Notes: generated by a model not told the origin, from the letters alone. A stretch of DNA of 64,000 nt from Scoparia ambigualis (GCA_963921215.1 OY992502.1:61668622-61732621), one strand, 5' to 3'. Shown: positions 21,164 to 31,164, counted from the first letter of the stretch. A program made the numbers and translations.

Positions 21164-21177
21164 TGGTGACCCCGACG
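21164..21177 (+). promoter_or_regulatory. primer-binding site, tRNA-Trp type
   Basis: TGGTGACCCCGACG directly follows the LTR. This matches the tRNA-Trp priming known for CsRn1-clade elements. Confidence 0.75.
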
Positions 21178-21391
21178 ATAGAAGCACGCGAATAATAACG
21201 TCCGCATCAACTATCGTTGCTCGTAATAGTTAAGCGATCGTATAGTTAGGCGACGCCGCGCGCCGGGACGCGCGATTTCACTTCGTTCGGCCGTAATCTC
21301 AATCTACCTACATAATTTTTTTTTACGAAGTTCGAGAACTTTCGAGATCGCAACGGAAGCCGCGATGCAAGCCACGGGGTATATAAGGTGG

Positions 21392-22174
21392 GCATGAAAA
21401 TGCCGCCGTTTTGGGCACAAGAGCCGGCATTATGGTTTGCCCAGATTGAGGGCGGATTGCGGTATTTCGTTGGACGCAACAAAATTTTATCACGTAATCG
21501 CGCAACTCGATCACCAACACGCCGCCGAGGTTAAAGATATTATAACCAACCCTCCAAAGGAGAACCGCTATGAGAAATTAAAAACGGAATTAATTAAAAG
21601 GCTATCGGAATCACAAGAAAGGAAGGTGAAGCAGTTACTCGTTCACGAAGAACTCGGGGACCGGAAGCCGTCACAGTTTTTGCGTCACCTCCGAACGCTA
21701 GCGGGGCAGAACATTCCAGATTCTTTTTTGAGAACGCTTTGGGCAAGCCGTTTACCGCACAATATCCAAACAATAATAGCATCACAGACAGACACCGCAT
21801 TAGAAGCAGTGGCGGAGCTAGCCGATAGAATACATGACATCGCGCCACTTTCACCGACGGTTGCCAGCATTGGGCCACGCCACGAGATCAGCGACACCAT
21901 GAACCAGATGTCGAAACAGGTCGAGGAACTGACGCGACAGGTGGCATCGCTGCAAAGTCAGGTAACCCGTTCACGTATTCATAGTAGACACGTGCACGCG
22001 CCACGTGGTGCGACACCATACCGAAATCGCAGTAGCTCACGCTCGAAATCTAGGCCCAGAATAGAAGGATACTGTTGGTTTCATAACCGATTTGCCGACA
22101 GCGCGCTCAAATGCACGTGGCCATGTTCATACCCTACAAAGAAGGCTTTAAACGAGAACGGCAGCCGGAAATAG
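21392..22174 (+). pseudogene. CsRn1-type gag, frameshifted
   Basis: Starts PPFWAQEPALWFAQIEG in one frame (from about 21,400) and continues from 21,437 in another with KFYHVIAQL, EVKDIITNPP, KTELIKRLSESQERKVKQLL, HEELGDRKPSQFLRHLRTLA and ELADRIHDIAP. Near the end lies the CHCC finger CWFHNRFADSALKCTWPC, the signature zinc finger of the CsRn1 clade in place of the retroviral CCHC. Gag forms the particle and binds RNA. One indel after about 20 residues breaks the N-terminus. The closely related intact gag at 29,596-30,462 serves as a template for this reading. Confidence 0.85.
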
Positions 22175-23327
22175 CGGCCAACGACTGCCTAATTAAACCG
22201 AGCCGTTTATTTATTACTGACCACAATTCTAAAATGTGTTTTTTGATCGACACAGGTTCTGATCTCTGCGTGTACCCCCGGTCAGCACTAAAGCAGCCAC
22301 GTCAAAGAGCAGATTACGAATTATTTGCCGCCAATGGATCATGCATACCTACCTACGGCTGGATCCACCTGCAGCTCAACTTGGGGCTACGCCGCGTTTT
22401 TCGATGGAGGTTTGTCGTGGCAGAAGTTTCAAAACCTATAATAGGTGCAGATTTTCTCAGATTTTATAATTTACTTGTAGATCTGAGGAACCACCGGTTG
22501 GTTGACGGGCTCACATCGCTTTCGACAACAGCTCAACCAGCAGTAAAGGCAGCAAACGTGGCATCAGTCAAGTCTGTGGCCGGCGACAGCAAATACCATC
22601 AGCTTTTACGTGAGTACCCAGACATTACAAGACCTGCTGGCAACTCGAGGGTAGTCAAACATAATACCGTGCACCACATAAGGACCACGCCTGGGCCGCC
22701 TGTTTCATCTCGCCCGCGTCGGTTACCGCCTGATAAGCTGAAGATAGCACAGAAGGAGTTCGAGGACATGTTATGCAATGGTATACCATTCGCATTGGTA
22801 TCCCACGAGACGGACGTTCTGAGAGCGCGTGGGCGTCACCTTTACACCTCGTGCCCAAGAAGGACAGCGGCTGGCGTCCTTGTGGAGACTACCGAGCTTT
22901 GAACTCCCGAACCATCCCGGATAAGTATCCAATTCGGCATATCCAGGACTTTGCCCATCATCTTGCGGGTAGCACAATTTATTCGAAGGTAGATTTAGTA
23001 AAAGCCTACCATAATGTACCAGTAAATCCAGACGATATAACGAAAACTGCCATCACAACGCCGTTCGGGCTCTTTGAATTTCCGGTTATGACGTTTGGGT
23101 TGCGCAACGCAGCTCAAACTTTCCAGAGGTTGATCGATGAGGCGCTGCGAGGCCTGCCTTTCTGTTATGGATTCGTTGACGATATTCTGATATTCTCAAG
23201 GTCAGAATCCTAGCATTGTCAGCACCTGCAACAGCTGTTTCATCGCCTGAATGAGTACGGTATGCTTATCAATACCGCTAAGTGTGAATTTGGCAAGTCA
23301 CGCATTAATTTTTTGGGCCATGAGGTA
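22111..23327 (+). pseudogene. CsRn1-type protease and partial reverse transcriptase
   Basis: The first frame (22,111-22,902) carries the protease site CFLIDTGSDLCVYPRS and VSKPIIGADFL, then the RT entry (HNTVHHIRTTPGPPVSSRPR). The second frame (22,773-23,213) carries WASPLHLVPKKDSGWRPCGD, VDLVKAYHNVPV, FGLRNAAQTFQRLIDEA and the active box FVDDILIFS. A frameshift near 22,800 and a TAG at 23,211 break it. After the stop, YGMLINTAKCEFG continues to LGHEV and then joins LTR sequence at 23,327, so RNase H and integrase are deleted. Confidence 0.85.
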
Positions 23328-23505
23328 AGACCGACGGCGAATGCACGCCCAAACTTTGCCTCGCGCGCGCACTTAGGTCATAACGTAACGTAGGCTAGAC
23401 TTAGGCTAGTTCCGAATTTGTACCTAGTTTTAATCATTTCGCCTAGTAAACGAAAGTTTCGCGAACAATAGTGTTTCCTTTATACATTCCCGTAGGACTG
23501 CCACA
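23328..23505 (+). repeat. 3' LTR, partial
   Basis: Copy of 20,986-21,162 ending GTAGGACTGCCACA. Its left part is missing because the deletion enters the LTR. Confidence 0.8.
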
Positions 23506-23529
23506 AGGCTTACATTGCTCTACAGTTAA

Positions 23530-24261
23530 TGGACGTTTCCAAATATCGTTTCTAGAGTTATCATTATTATTAAATTGTTAATTTTTCTTATTAAAATTTT
23601 GATTTGTATTTGCTCTATGCTTTAATTTATACTGGATTTAAAAGTTTTCTTCTTCTAAAACTATCTCTAAAGCTTCCTCCAGCGTTTCCACATTATGAAA
23701 TATAATTATCCTGGTCATATCTTTAGGTAAATTATACATAAATACGTTAAGGGCGGTTTGATTAAAAATTAGCATTTTATTTTCGCGTAAGCCTTCATTA
23801 TCAAAGTTATTAAATTTAGAAAAAGATTGCTTCTAATTGATTGTAATCTATTGCAAAATTGTAAATAGCTTTCATTTGGTTTGATCCTAGCGGTTTCTAG
23901 TTTTATCGCTATACATTCCTCACTACGTGGATACCCCAAAGTGTTGGCTAATTAACTTTTTAAAGTTTGCATATGTTTTAATATCCTCCCTTTTACTTAT
24001 TAAACTAGCGGCGTCTCCCTTAAGTCGACTAGTTATTACTTGCAAATTATATTCCTCCTGTTCTTTGTTACCTTTAAATAACGACAGTATATAATCGCAT
24101 TTTCTAAGAAAAAAGGCCTTTTGCCTTGTGTTACCATCGAATAACGGTTTAATGTTCGCTACTTCGGATGGTATTATCTCAATATTTTTAAAAGACATTT
24201 TAATTGCTTGCTTTTTAGCTTTCTTACTTACTGGGGATTTATTACCCGTCATTACAAACAC
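23530..24261 (-). pseudogene. gypsy gag N-terminal part, frameshifted
   Basis: ATG near 24,261 opens a 112-residue frame containing NIKPLFDGNTRQKAFFLRKC, KGNKEQEEYNLQVITSRLKG and KREDIKTYANFKKLISQHFG, the helical gag core of 17.6/gypsy-like elements. After the stop the same protein can be followed in other frames (ECIAIKLETARIKPNESYLQ, FCNRLQSIRSN, ETLEEALEIVLEEENF-like residues) down to about 23,530, so it carries at least two indels. The protein would assemble particles. The 3' end is lost at the junction with the neighbouring CsRn1 LTR. Confidence 0.7.
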
Positions 24262-24429
24262 AAATTAACAATCAAATAATACTATTTTACGTCAAATTAT
24301 ACTATTTTACGCACGTAAACTAACATTCGAATTATATTATATACACACACACAAAATTACAATATTACATAAGTATAGATTTATAATTATTCTAAACTTT
24401 AAATGTGTTAATTTCTTACTATTTTAATA

Positions 24430-24742
24430 CAGGTTTATTTGAGCCTGGGTGATTTTAAGTATATCACCAACTTATTTTTCTTACAATTCAATTACTTACA
24501 GGTTTACTTGAGCCTGGGTGATTTTAAGTCTATCACCAACTTATTTTTCTTTACAATTCAATTATCTACAGGTTTACTTAAGCCTAAGTGATTTTAAGTG
24601 TATCTCCAACTTATTTTTATTACAATAATTCAATTACAGGTTTACTTGAGCCTGGGTGATTTTAAGTGTATCACCAACTTATTATTTTTATATAAAAACA
24701 GAACTTTATCTGGGTGATTTTAAGTGTATCACCAACTTATAG
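24430..24742. repeat. 4.5 copies of a ~69-bp tandem repeat
   Basis: Units start CAGGTTTA at 24,430, 24,499, 24,569 and 24,638, with a partial unit near 24,711. Each contains CTGGGTGATTTTAAGT and TATCACCAACTTATT. The array lies in the untranslated leader between primer site and gag. Confidence 0.9.
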
Positions 24743-25202
24743 TCGTTTATGATATGTTTCACAAACGTAAAGTAAATAATGATAGTGAGAGTGCAACTCA
24801 GCTAACTTCTTTATGAAATCTTTAAGAAGTGTCAAAAGGGTTACAAGTAGAGTTCTTTGCCTTTCACATTCACGTCCGGGATGGTTGGGATCGTTCATTG
24901 ATTCATTACAGGTTGCACTAGTTAAGGAAGGAGATTAGATTTATGTCCCCTACCGATTACTAGTTAAGTGTCTGTGTAGTTAACGGAGTCTTGATTGATG
25001 AGTCGTCCCCGATGTGGTAACTGGAACCTCGAACCTCAGTAGTCTGGAACCGACGTGAAGAGTGCTCGGTGTGTTGTCCCGAAGAGGTGCTCGCTCGTCA
25101 AGGAGTCTTCTCTTTGGCGGGTTGCTCACTCGGCTTGGCTCTTCGTAGTATGCTCAGGGTTATTTTCTTCAAGAACGTGTTTCCGACGAATCTTGTTGAT
25201 GA

Positions 25203-25219
25203 TCCTACCGACTGCGCCA
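25203..25219 (-). promoter_or_regulatory. primer-binding site TGGCGCAGTCGGTAGGA
   Basis: Directly follows the LTR on the minus strand. The sequence resembles the priming site of 17.6/297-type Drosophila elements, which I recall as tRNA-Ser primed. Confidence 0.6.
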
Positions 25220-25626
25220 GTTAAGTGTTCGCCAGGTTCAGGTACTTCGTGCGAGGTGGGTTCAGACCAATATATCGAGAGTTCGACTTAATGTAAATCA
25301 ATTTGATGAAAATTATACTTTTAATAACTTTGACTCTAATACTAAGTTACAATAGTATGGTCAGACGGTTCAGACGACAGAACTAATAATGGTCTCAGCT
25401 TGCGAATGTTTAGCTTATATATGCCTCAGATCGGCGGGGGAAAATCCCTTATCTAGGCTGAGCTTCGTGTGAAGTCGTAAAAACATAGCAATAAAACTTT
25501 CTCAAGCGTAGCTAATGCGGAACTAATTTTATATGATAAGGAAAATTTATGATCCTTTGTTTATTTATGTGACTTCGTAAAAAATATTAGTCATAAAAAT
25601 AGGTGTCACATAGGTGTCACATAACT
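25220..25626 (-). repeat. 5' LTR of the gypsy element, 407 bp
   Basis: Defined by AGTTAT at the minus-strand start and by the primer site immediately after its end. No second LTR is available in this window to prove the edges. Confidence 0.55.
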
Positions 25627-25839
25627 ATATTGATAATATGTAAACAATCTGTATATTATTATTCAATTAAATAAAGTGTAATTGGTAATACTTTTGTGAG
25701 ATTTTCTTTCTAATACCTACCCTACAAAACACTGTCATTATAATGTTTGACAATCTTGTATAACACTTGGATAGTTAATTAAAATATGTTTAATGTACTA
25801 TAGACTAAATTATTAGTCTAAGACAATAATATAAACATA

Positions 25840-26519
25840 TGTGGTATTGGAGGTGGTAGAAATAAATAGTCCAACTTACGGTTTAAGTGGTTTAATGAGT
25901 CCAAACACCAATACACACTTTATCACAAACAGAAGGCAAATAATATTGGTTTCAAGCACAGAGCAGTATACGGTTTCAAGTTTAAGCCAATTGAACGGAA
26001 GACAATCATCAACAGGATTGCTTCATGATCAAGCAAGCAACACAACCACAGAATTTTAGGCACAGCGCGGAAAGGAATAAGCGTATTACGCATCGGTATT
26101 TATAAGGCGGGAGACAAAGCAGCGTGCGCTCCGCGTCGTACATAGGTCTCGACTGGATGTGTCCCCGGCGGCTGCCCGCGCGCAGATGGCAAGAACAATA
26201 GAACGTAGATAACGACTAGTGCCTATGGTCATGCGTATCGATAGGTGTTTATCGATATCGACTAACTAATACACACTCGATATTATGGTGTGAATATTAT
26301 TGTAGATATAAATAGCTAAATAAATAGTAATTACCTGTAGATATAAGTGTACATATATAGGTGTAAATATTAATATAGTAAATCAGCTGTATGTTTTAGA
26401 TATAAGTTAGAATTACGTTATTATTAATGTTTATTTTGTTATTTAGGTTTTAATAAATATTTAGTGTAAATATGTGTGTGTGCTATTTGTGTATGTGTTT
26501 ATACCCAAAGTAGGCTACA
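25840..26519 (-). repeat. 3' LTR (680 bp)
   Basis: On the minus strand it runs TGTAGCC...ACCACA. I found no difference from the LTR at 30,485-31,164 on reading both. Confidence 0.95.
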
Positions 26520-26533
26520 CCACCCCCCTCCAG
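26520..26533 (-). promoter_or_regulatory. polypurine tract
   Basis: Minus-strand GGAGGGGGGTGG immediately before the 3' LTR, the expected primer for plus-strand DNA synthesis. Confidence 0.8.
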
Positions 26534-26539
26534 AGACCG

Positions 26540-29500
26540 TCAAGGGCGATAAAAATTTGTAAACTTCACCCGGCGTCCAGAGCGTGTTGTGTATTCTTTC
26601 TGAACATCTGGTAGGGGTTCAGGTTCGGTTTGGTCAGACAATGTGAAGGCCGGCTTAACGCGGTCTATCGATACCGTGACCTCTTTACCCTTCTGAAGGA
26701 TTTTAAAAGTTTTGTCATCCCTTGCTAATACTTTGTGTGGGCCTGAGTATGCCGGTTGGAGAGAACCACGTGATGCGCCTTCGCGAAGGAACACGTGATC
26801 ACTGGTGGCTAATTCTCTATACACAAATACTTTAGGCTTAGAATGACGTGAAGCTGGTGTAGGGCGTAGTTTTGTGGCAATTTGTTTCAGGCGTGCAGAA
26901 AATTCGGATAAATCGGTCGTACCACCGTCAGCAGGTTCGAAGAATTCGCCTGGTAACCTTAAAGGCTCTCCGTATACGAGTTCTGCAGAAGAGCTTTGGA
27001 GGTCCTCTTTATAGGCGCTTCGTATACCTAAAAGAACCCATGGCAAAGACTCTGTCCATCTGTCGTTCGCGTGGCAGACTATTGCGGCTTTCAGTTGTCG
27101 GTGAAAACGTTCCACCATGCCGTTGCACGCCGGATGGTATGCAGTAGTCCGCTTGTGCTCAAATCCGGCTATTTTCGACAGACACTGAAATAATGCCGAT
27201 TCAAATTGACGGCCACGGTCAGTGGTAATGTCTGTCGGACAACCGAATCGAGCGATCCATATTGACAGAAGTGCTTTAGCCACGGTTTCCGCAGTTATGT
27301 CTTCTATCGGCACTGCTTCCGGCCACCGGGTAAACCGATCTACGGCCGTCAGACAGTACCGATAGCCCTGCGAGACTGGTAATGGGCCAATCAGATCTAT
27401 ATGGATTTTCCTAAACCGAATGCGAGGCAAGTTGAAAGTGCCTAGAGGTGCGCTGACGTGACGACTCACCTTAGCTTTTTGACAAGCCAAGCAAGTGTGG
27501 GACCACTCCCTACAATCTTTTCTTACCCCGGGCCAGACGAATCGCTCTGCAACGAGTCTTGCAGATGCATTGGCACCAGGGTGACTTAATGAATGCAGGC
27601 TCTCAAAAACCTGTCTGCGATAGTATTTTGGGACAAAAGGCCTAGGAGTCGTTGTACTGACGTCGCAGTACAGGGGAACACGACTTCCAGGAACTGTCAA
27701 TTTGTCAATACGCAGGGATGTTTCACCAGAGAGCAGTTTCTGTAGTTCTGGGTCAGATGATTGACCTTGGGCTAAGGCCTCGAAGTTGACTGGTGCGCCC
27801 AGTTCTTCGATCCGCGACAAGGTATCGGCGACTACATTATCCTTGCCAGATATGTGTCGGATATCGGTCGTGAACTGGGCAATGAAGTCTAAATGTCTGA
27901 ACTGCCTAGGCGAACAGTTTCTCTTCCTTTCATGGAATGCGAAACTGATCGGCTTATGGTCAGTGTAGACGACAAAGTGCCGGGCTTCGAGCATATGCCG
28001 GAAATATTTAATGCCTTCGTAAATGGCGAGCAGCTCCCTATCGTAAGGTGAATACTTTACCTGGGACGGGCTGAGCTTTCGCGAAAAGAAGGCTAATGGT
28101 TGCCACGCTCCGTCCTTGTGTTGTTGGAGGACTGCACCGATTGCCTTATCGGAGGCATCTGTCACCAAGGCAAGTGTGGCGGCACAGTCAGGGTGTGCTA
28201 GTAAGGCAGCATTTGCAAGGCTGTTCTTACACGCGTTGAAGGCTGTGAGGGTATCATCTGTCAGAACGATTGGCTGTGACCCTTTTACAGAACCTGTCAA
28301 CAATGCATGTAGGGGAGCCTGGATTTCGGCAGCTCGGGGAAGAAGTCTCCTATAAAAATTGAGCATGCCTAGGAATGCCTTGAGCTGGCGCACAGTAGTT
28401 GGAGTCGGGAAGTCTTTAATTGCCTGCACCTTGGAGTCCAATGGTCTAGAGCCGCTTTCAGAGATGGCGTAACCTAAAAATGTTACCTCGGGCACACCGA
28501 AGACGCACTTAGCAGTGTTTACCAGCATGCCGTAGTCCTTCAGCTTGCTGAAGATTTGGCGAAGGTGCTGCTCGTGCTGCTGCTCATCTCTTGAGAAAAT
28601 CAAGATGTCGTCGATGTAGCAATAGGCAAAATCTAGCCCTCTGGTGACCTCATCCATAAACCTTTGAAAGGTTTGGCTCGCATTTCGAAGTCCGAAGGTT
28701 ATATATGGGAATTCAAATAGACCCAAAGGTGATGTGATTGCGGTCTTCGGAATGTCTGCAGGACTGACAGGTATCTGATTATACGCCTTCAATAAATCTA
28801 GGGTGCTGAAGACTTTGCAGCCAACAAGATTGTGCGAGAAGTCGTGGATGTGTTTAATCGGATATCTGTCAGGTACAGTTCGGGCGTTGAGCATGCGGTA
28901 ATCGCCGCAGGGACGCCAGCCGTTGTCTTTTTTCGGCGCTAGATGAAGAGGTGAGGCCCAGGGACTCTGTGAAGGTCGAGCTGTACCATTGGCGAGCATG
29001 GCCTGGAACTCCTGTTGAGCAATCTTTAATTTGTCTGGTGCTAAACGACGAGGGGTACAAGATACTGGAGGGCCTGGAGTCGTGCGAATATGGTGGACGG
29101 TGTTGTGTGTAATGTTGCGGTGTGTACCAGTTGGTCGGGTAATCTCGGGAAATTCGTCAAGAATTTTGTGATACCGAGACTCACCAGTCAAGATCTTTAC
29201 AGATGCTATATTACTACAACTGACTACTTTGGCTACAGCGGATACAGAGGTTGTACTATCTAACAAGCGTTTGTTACGGCAATCTACAATAAGGTAGTAG
29301 TAATTTAAAAAATCTACGCCTATGATCGGCTTAGTAACATCGGCTACTATAAAACGCCAACTAAACAATCTACGCAAACCAAAGTCTAAATTAAGGTGTA
29401 CATAACCGTAAGTAGATATACTGGAACCGTTCGCAGCACACAAGTTGTAGTCCGTCTTGGCACGACGATCGCGAAGAAGGGACCGGGGGTAGACGCAGAG

Positions 29501-29686
29501 GTCGCTTCCAGTGTCGACCAGGAACTGCACCTTCGAAGCTCGGTCCGTGGCAAACAGGCGACCAGTAGATGATGTAGGGCAGTCAGCAGTCGCCACTATC
29601 GACCGCCCCTGGCGTTTCCCGCTTTGTAGTCGCAGGGGGTTACGCATGTGCTGGCCTTCTCCCCGAACTTGCTGTGGTACCAGCAT
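26540..29686 (-). CDS. pol: CsRn1-type Pol polyprotein, 1,048 residues from first ATG
   Basis: Uninterrupted polyprotein. Protease: FLVDTGSDLCVYPRS (DTG at about 58-60). Reverse transcriptase: WASPLHLAPKKDNGWRPCGD, FGLRNASQTFQRFMDEVTRG and catalytic YIDD (about 357-360). RNase H: VTDASDKAIGAVLQ, DRELLAIYEGIKYF, YTDHKPISFA, DNVVADTLSRIE. Integrase: zinc finger H-x3-H-x29-C-x2-C (about 698-735), catalytic DDE as HIDLIG, TTDRGRQFES and NGMVERFHRQ (Asp 764, Asp 823, Glu 859). C-terminal SH3-like chromatin or DNA-binding segment (LQPAYSGPHKVLARDDKTFK). It is most likely made by -1 frameshifting from gag at 29,614-29,620 rather than from the ATG at 29,686. It stops at 26,540, 6 bp before the polypurine tract. 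All key residues are present. Confidence 0.95.
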   Translation of the reverse strand: MLVPQQVRGEGQHMRNPLRLQSGKRQGRSIVATADCPTSSTGRLFATDRASKVQFLVDTGSDLCVYPRSLLRDRRAKTDYNLCAANGSSISTYGYVHLNLDFGLRRLFSWRFIVADVTKPIIGVDFLNYYYLIVDCRNKRLLDSTTSVSAVAKVVSCSNIASVKILTGESRYHKILDEFPEITRPTGTHRNITHNTVHHIRTTPGPPVSCTPRRLAPDKLKIAQQEFQAMLANGTARPSQSPWASPLHLAPKKDNGWRPCGDYRMLNARTVPDRYPIKHIHDFSHNLVGCKVFSTLDLLKAYNQIPVSPADIPKTAITSPLGLFEFPYITFGLRNASQTFQRFMDEVTRGLDFAYCYIDDILIFSRDEQQHEQHLRQIFSKLKDYGMLVNTAKCVFGVPEVTFLGYAISESGSRPLDSKVQAIKDFPTPTTVRQLKAFLGMLNFYRRLLPRAAEIQAPLHALLTGSVKGSQPIVLTDDTLTAFNACKNSLANAALLAHPDCAATLALVTDASDKAIGAVLQQHKDGAWQPLAFFSRKLSPSQVKYSPYDRELLAIYEGIKYFRHMLEARHFVVYTDHKPISFAFHERKRNCSPRQFRHLDFIAQFTTDIRHISGKDNVVADTLSRIEELGAPVNFEALAQGQSSDPELQKLLSGETSLRIDKLTVPGSRVPLYCDVSTTTPRPFVPKYYRRQVFESLHSLSHPGANASARLVAERFVWPGVRKDCREWSHTCLACQKAKVSRHVSAPLGTFNLPRIRFRKIHIDLIGPLPVSQGYRYCLTAVDRFTRWPEAVPIEDITAETVAKALLSIWIARFGCPTDITTDRGRQFESALFQCLSKIAGFEHKRTTAYHPACNGMVERFHRQLKAAIVCHANDRWTESLPWVLLGIRSAYKEDLQSSSAELVYGEPLRLPGEFFEPADGGTTDLSEFSARLKQIATKLRPTPASRHSKPKVFVYRELATSDHVFLREGASRGSLQPAYSGPHKVLARDDKTFKILQKGKEVTVSIDRVKPAFTLSDQTEPEPLPDVQKEYTTRSGRRVKFTNFYRP

Positions 29687-30462
29687 AACGGAAACTTTCT
29701 ATAGTTCGATTGAGAGCGTTTCGACCTGGATACTGATCTACGGTGAGGTGATCTGGTAGACCGTGAGTGGGATCTGCTGTTTCTCTCCGACGCAAACTTC
29801 CGGAACTGCATCTGGAGTTCAGCCACTTGTTTGGTCAACGCGTCCAATGCTGACTCGGGACGAATTTGACTCGTTGAAGCCACCGATGGTGATGGTGTAG
29901 CCAGCTCGTGGATACGATCAGCCAAGTCTGCCAGGTCATCGATGGCAGATGATGTGGGCTGACCTGCAAGTACGGTCTGTATCCCGTGCGATAGACGACT
30001 AACCCAAATAGTCTTCAGGAAATCGTCGGGTACGTTGACGCCTGCGAGACTCTTAAGATGGCGGAGAAATTGCGAGGGCTTTCGGTCTCCAAGCTCCTCG
30101 TGCATCAAGAGTTGCTGCAGCTTTTTCTCTTTCGACGCCGTAAGCCGTTTGATCAGCTCGGTCTTCAATTTCTGATATTTATCAGTAGTTGGTGGGCTGA
30201 TGATAAGGTCTTTTACCTCTCTGGAATACTGATTTTCCAGCTGGCTGATGACGTAGTGGAATTTGGTGGAGTCGTTGGTGATTCCCGATATGGCGAACTG
30301 CCCCTCCACTTGCGCGAACCAGATCTCAGGCTCCTCCGGCCAGAACGGCGGCAGTCGAGTACCGACTTTGAAAACATCGATACTTTTTGTCGAATCATCG
30401 TTCCCATCACTATCGACTGACCGCATGGCTGTTTCACGTGCATCTCGAAATTCCTTTTCCAT
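29596..30462 (-). CDS. gag: CsRn1-type gag protein, 288 residues
   Basis: Capsid/nucleocapsid protein of the retrotransposon, acting in cytoplasmic particles. From the ATG at 30,462, 22 bp after the LTR end, the order is: short N-terminus, LPPFWPEEPEIWFAQVEGQF, then KFHYVISQLENQYSREVKDL, KTELIKRLTASKEKKLQQLL, HEELGDRKPSQFLRHLKSLA, and DLADLADRIHELATPS. A Ser/Arg-rich stretch (SHSRSTRSPHRRSVSRSKRS) follows, and the CHCC finger CWYHSKFGEKASTCVTPC lies near residue 265. It ends at TAG 29,596-29,598. It overlaps pol in the -1 frame; the slip site GGGAAAC lies seven codons before the stop. The frame is intact and of normal length for the clade. Confidence 0.95.
   Translation of the reverse strand: MEKEFRDARETAMRSVDSDGNDDSTKSIDVFKVGTRLPPFWPEEPEIWFAQVEGQFAISGITNDSTKFHYVISQLENQYSREVKDLIISPPTTDKYQKLKTELIKRLTASKEKKLQQLLMHEELGDRKPSQFLRHLKSLAGVNVPDDFLKTIWVSRLSHGIQTVLAGQPTSSAIDDLADLADRIHELATPSPSVASTSQIRPESALDALTKQVAELQMQFRKFASERNSRSHSRSTRSPHRRSVSRSKRSQSNYRKFPLCWYHSKFGEKASTCVTPCDYKAGNARGGR
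29614..29620 (-). promoter_or_regulatory. -1 ribosomal frameshift heptamer GGGAAAC
   Basis: In the gag frame the codons are GC-G GGA AAC, an X XXY YYZ slippery heptamer. It lies inside the gag/pol overlap, and a -1 slip places ribosomes in the pol frame. Downstream pairing was not worked out. Confidence 0.7.
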
Positions 30463-30468
30463 TGTCCA

Positions 30469-30484
30469 AATTCGGGGTCACCAC
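30469..30484 (-). promoter_or_regulatory. primer-binding site, tRNA-Trp type
   Basis: GTGGTGACCCCGAATT follows the 5' LTR end; TGGTGACCCCGA matches the primer site at 21,164. Confidence 0.75.
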
Positions 30485-31164
30485 TGTGGTATTGGAGGTG
30501 GTAGAAATAAATAGTCCAACTTACGGTTTAAGTGGTTTAATGAGTCCAAACACCAATACACACTTTATCACAAACAGAAGGCAAATAATATTGGTTTCAA
30601 GCACAGAGCAGTATACGGTTTCAAGTTTAAGCCAATTGAACGGAAGACAATCATCAACAGGATTGCTTCATGATCAAGCAAGCAACACAACCACAGAATT
30701 TTAGGCACAGCGCGGAAAGGAATAAGCGTATTACGCATCGGTATTTATAAGGCGGGAGACAAAGCAGCGTGCGCTCCGCGTCGTACATAGGTCTCGACTG
30801 GATGTGTCCCCGGCGGCTGCCCGCGCGCAGATGGCAAGAACAATAGAACGTAGATAACGACTAGTGCCTATGGTCATGCGTATCGATAGGTGTTTATCGA
30901 TATCGACTAACTAATACACACTCGATATTATGGTGTGAATATTATTGTAGATATAAATAGCTAAATAAATAGTAATTACCTGTAGATATAAGTGTACATA
31001 TATAGGTGTAAATATTAATATAGTAAATCAGCTGTATGTTTTAGATATAAGTTAGAATTACGTTATTATTAATGTTTATTTTGTTATTTAGGTTTTAATA
31101 AATATTTAGTGTAAATATGTGTGTGTGCTATTTGTGTATGTGTTTATACCCAAAGTAGGCTACA
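30485..31164 (-). repeat. 5' LTR (680 bp)
   Basis: Same ends as the 3' LTR. It contains the promoter for the minus-strand transcript. Confidence 0.95.
30741..30751 (-). promoter_or_regulatory. TATA box of the 5' LTR
   Basis: CTTATAAATAC on the minus strand, about 260 bp before the LTR end, is a good TATA-box candidate for the retrotransposon promoter. The 3' LTR carries the same site near 26,096-26,106. Confidence 0.5.

Larger units (their letters stand above)
19865..23505 (+). mobile_element. deleted gypsy/CsRn1-type retrotransposon with MITE in its 5' LTR
   Basis: Plus-strand order: partial 5' LTR (about 19,865 to 21,162, interrupted by a MITE), tRNA-Trp-type primer site, gag, protease, truncated RT, then a partial 3' LTR (23,328-23,505). 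Integrase and RNase H are missing: RT is joined directly to LTR sequence at GACCGACGGCG. The left LTR edge is uncertain. Confidence 0.8.
23506..25626 (-). mobile_element. 5' half of an errantivirus-like gypsy element
   Basis: On the minus strand: LTR (25,626-25,220), primer site, leader with a 69-bp tandem array, and gag, cut at 23,505 by the deleted CsRn1-type element. The LTR begins AGTTAT and ends CTTAAC, the AGTT...AACT style of Drosophila gypsy-group elements, next to an ATAT flank. No pol or env is present. The gypsy pol remnant at 7.2-9.3 kb may be the same family but cannot be shown to be the same copy. Confidence 0.65.
25840..31164 (-). mobile_element. intact-looking gypsy/CsRn1-type retrotransposon
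   Basis: Complete element of 5,325 bp in minus orientation: two 680-bp LTRs that read as identical, 4-bp target duplication CATA (25,836-25,839 and 31,165-31,168), tRNA-Trp-type primer site, polypurine tract, gag and an uninterrupted pol. The CHCC gag finger and tRNA-Trp priming place it in the CsRn1 clade, which includes Kabuki of Bombyx mori. Identical LTRs and open frames indicate a recent insertion, perhaps still active. Confidence 0.95.

Noticed and set aside
29511..30704. Plus-strand frames across the intact gypsy element
   Set aside because: Antisense shadows of gag, pol and LTR with no family signal.
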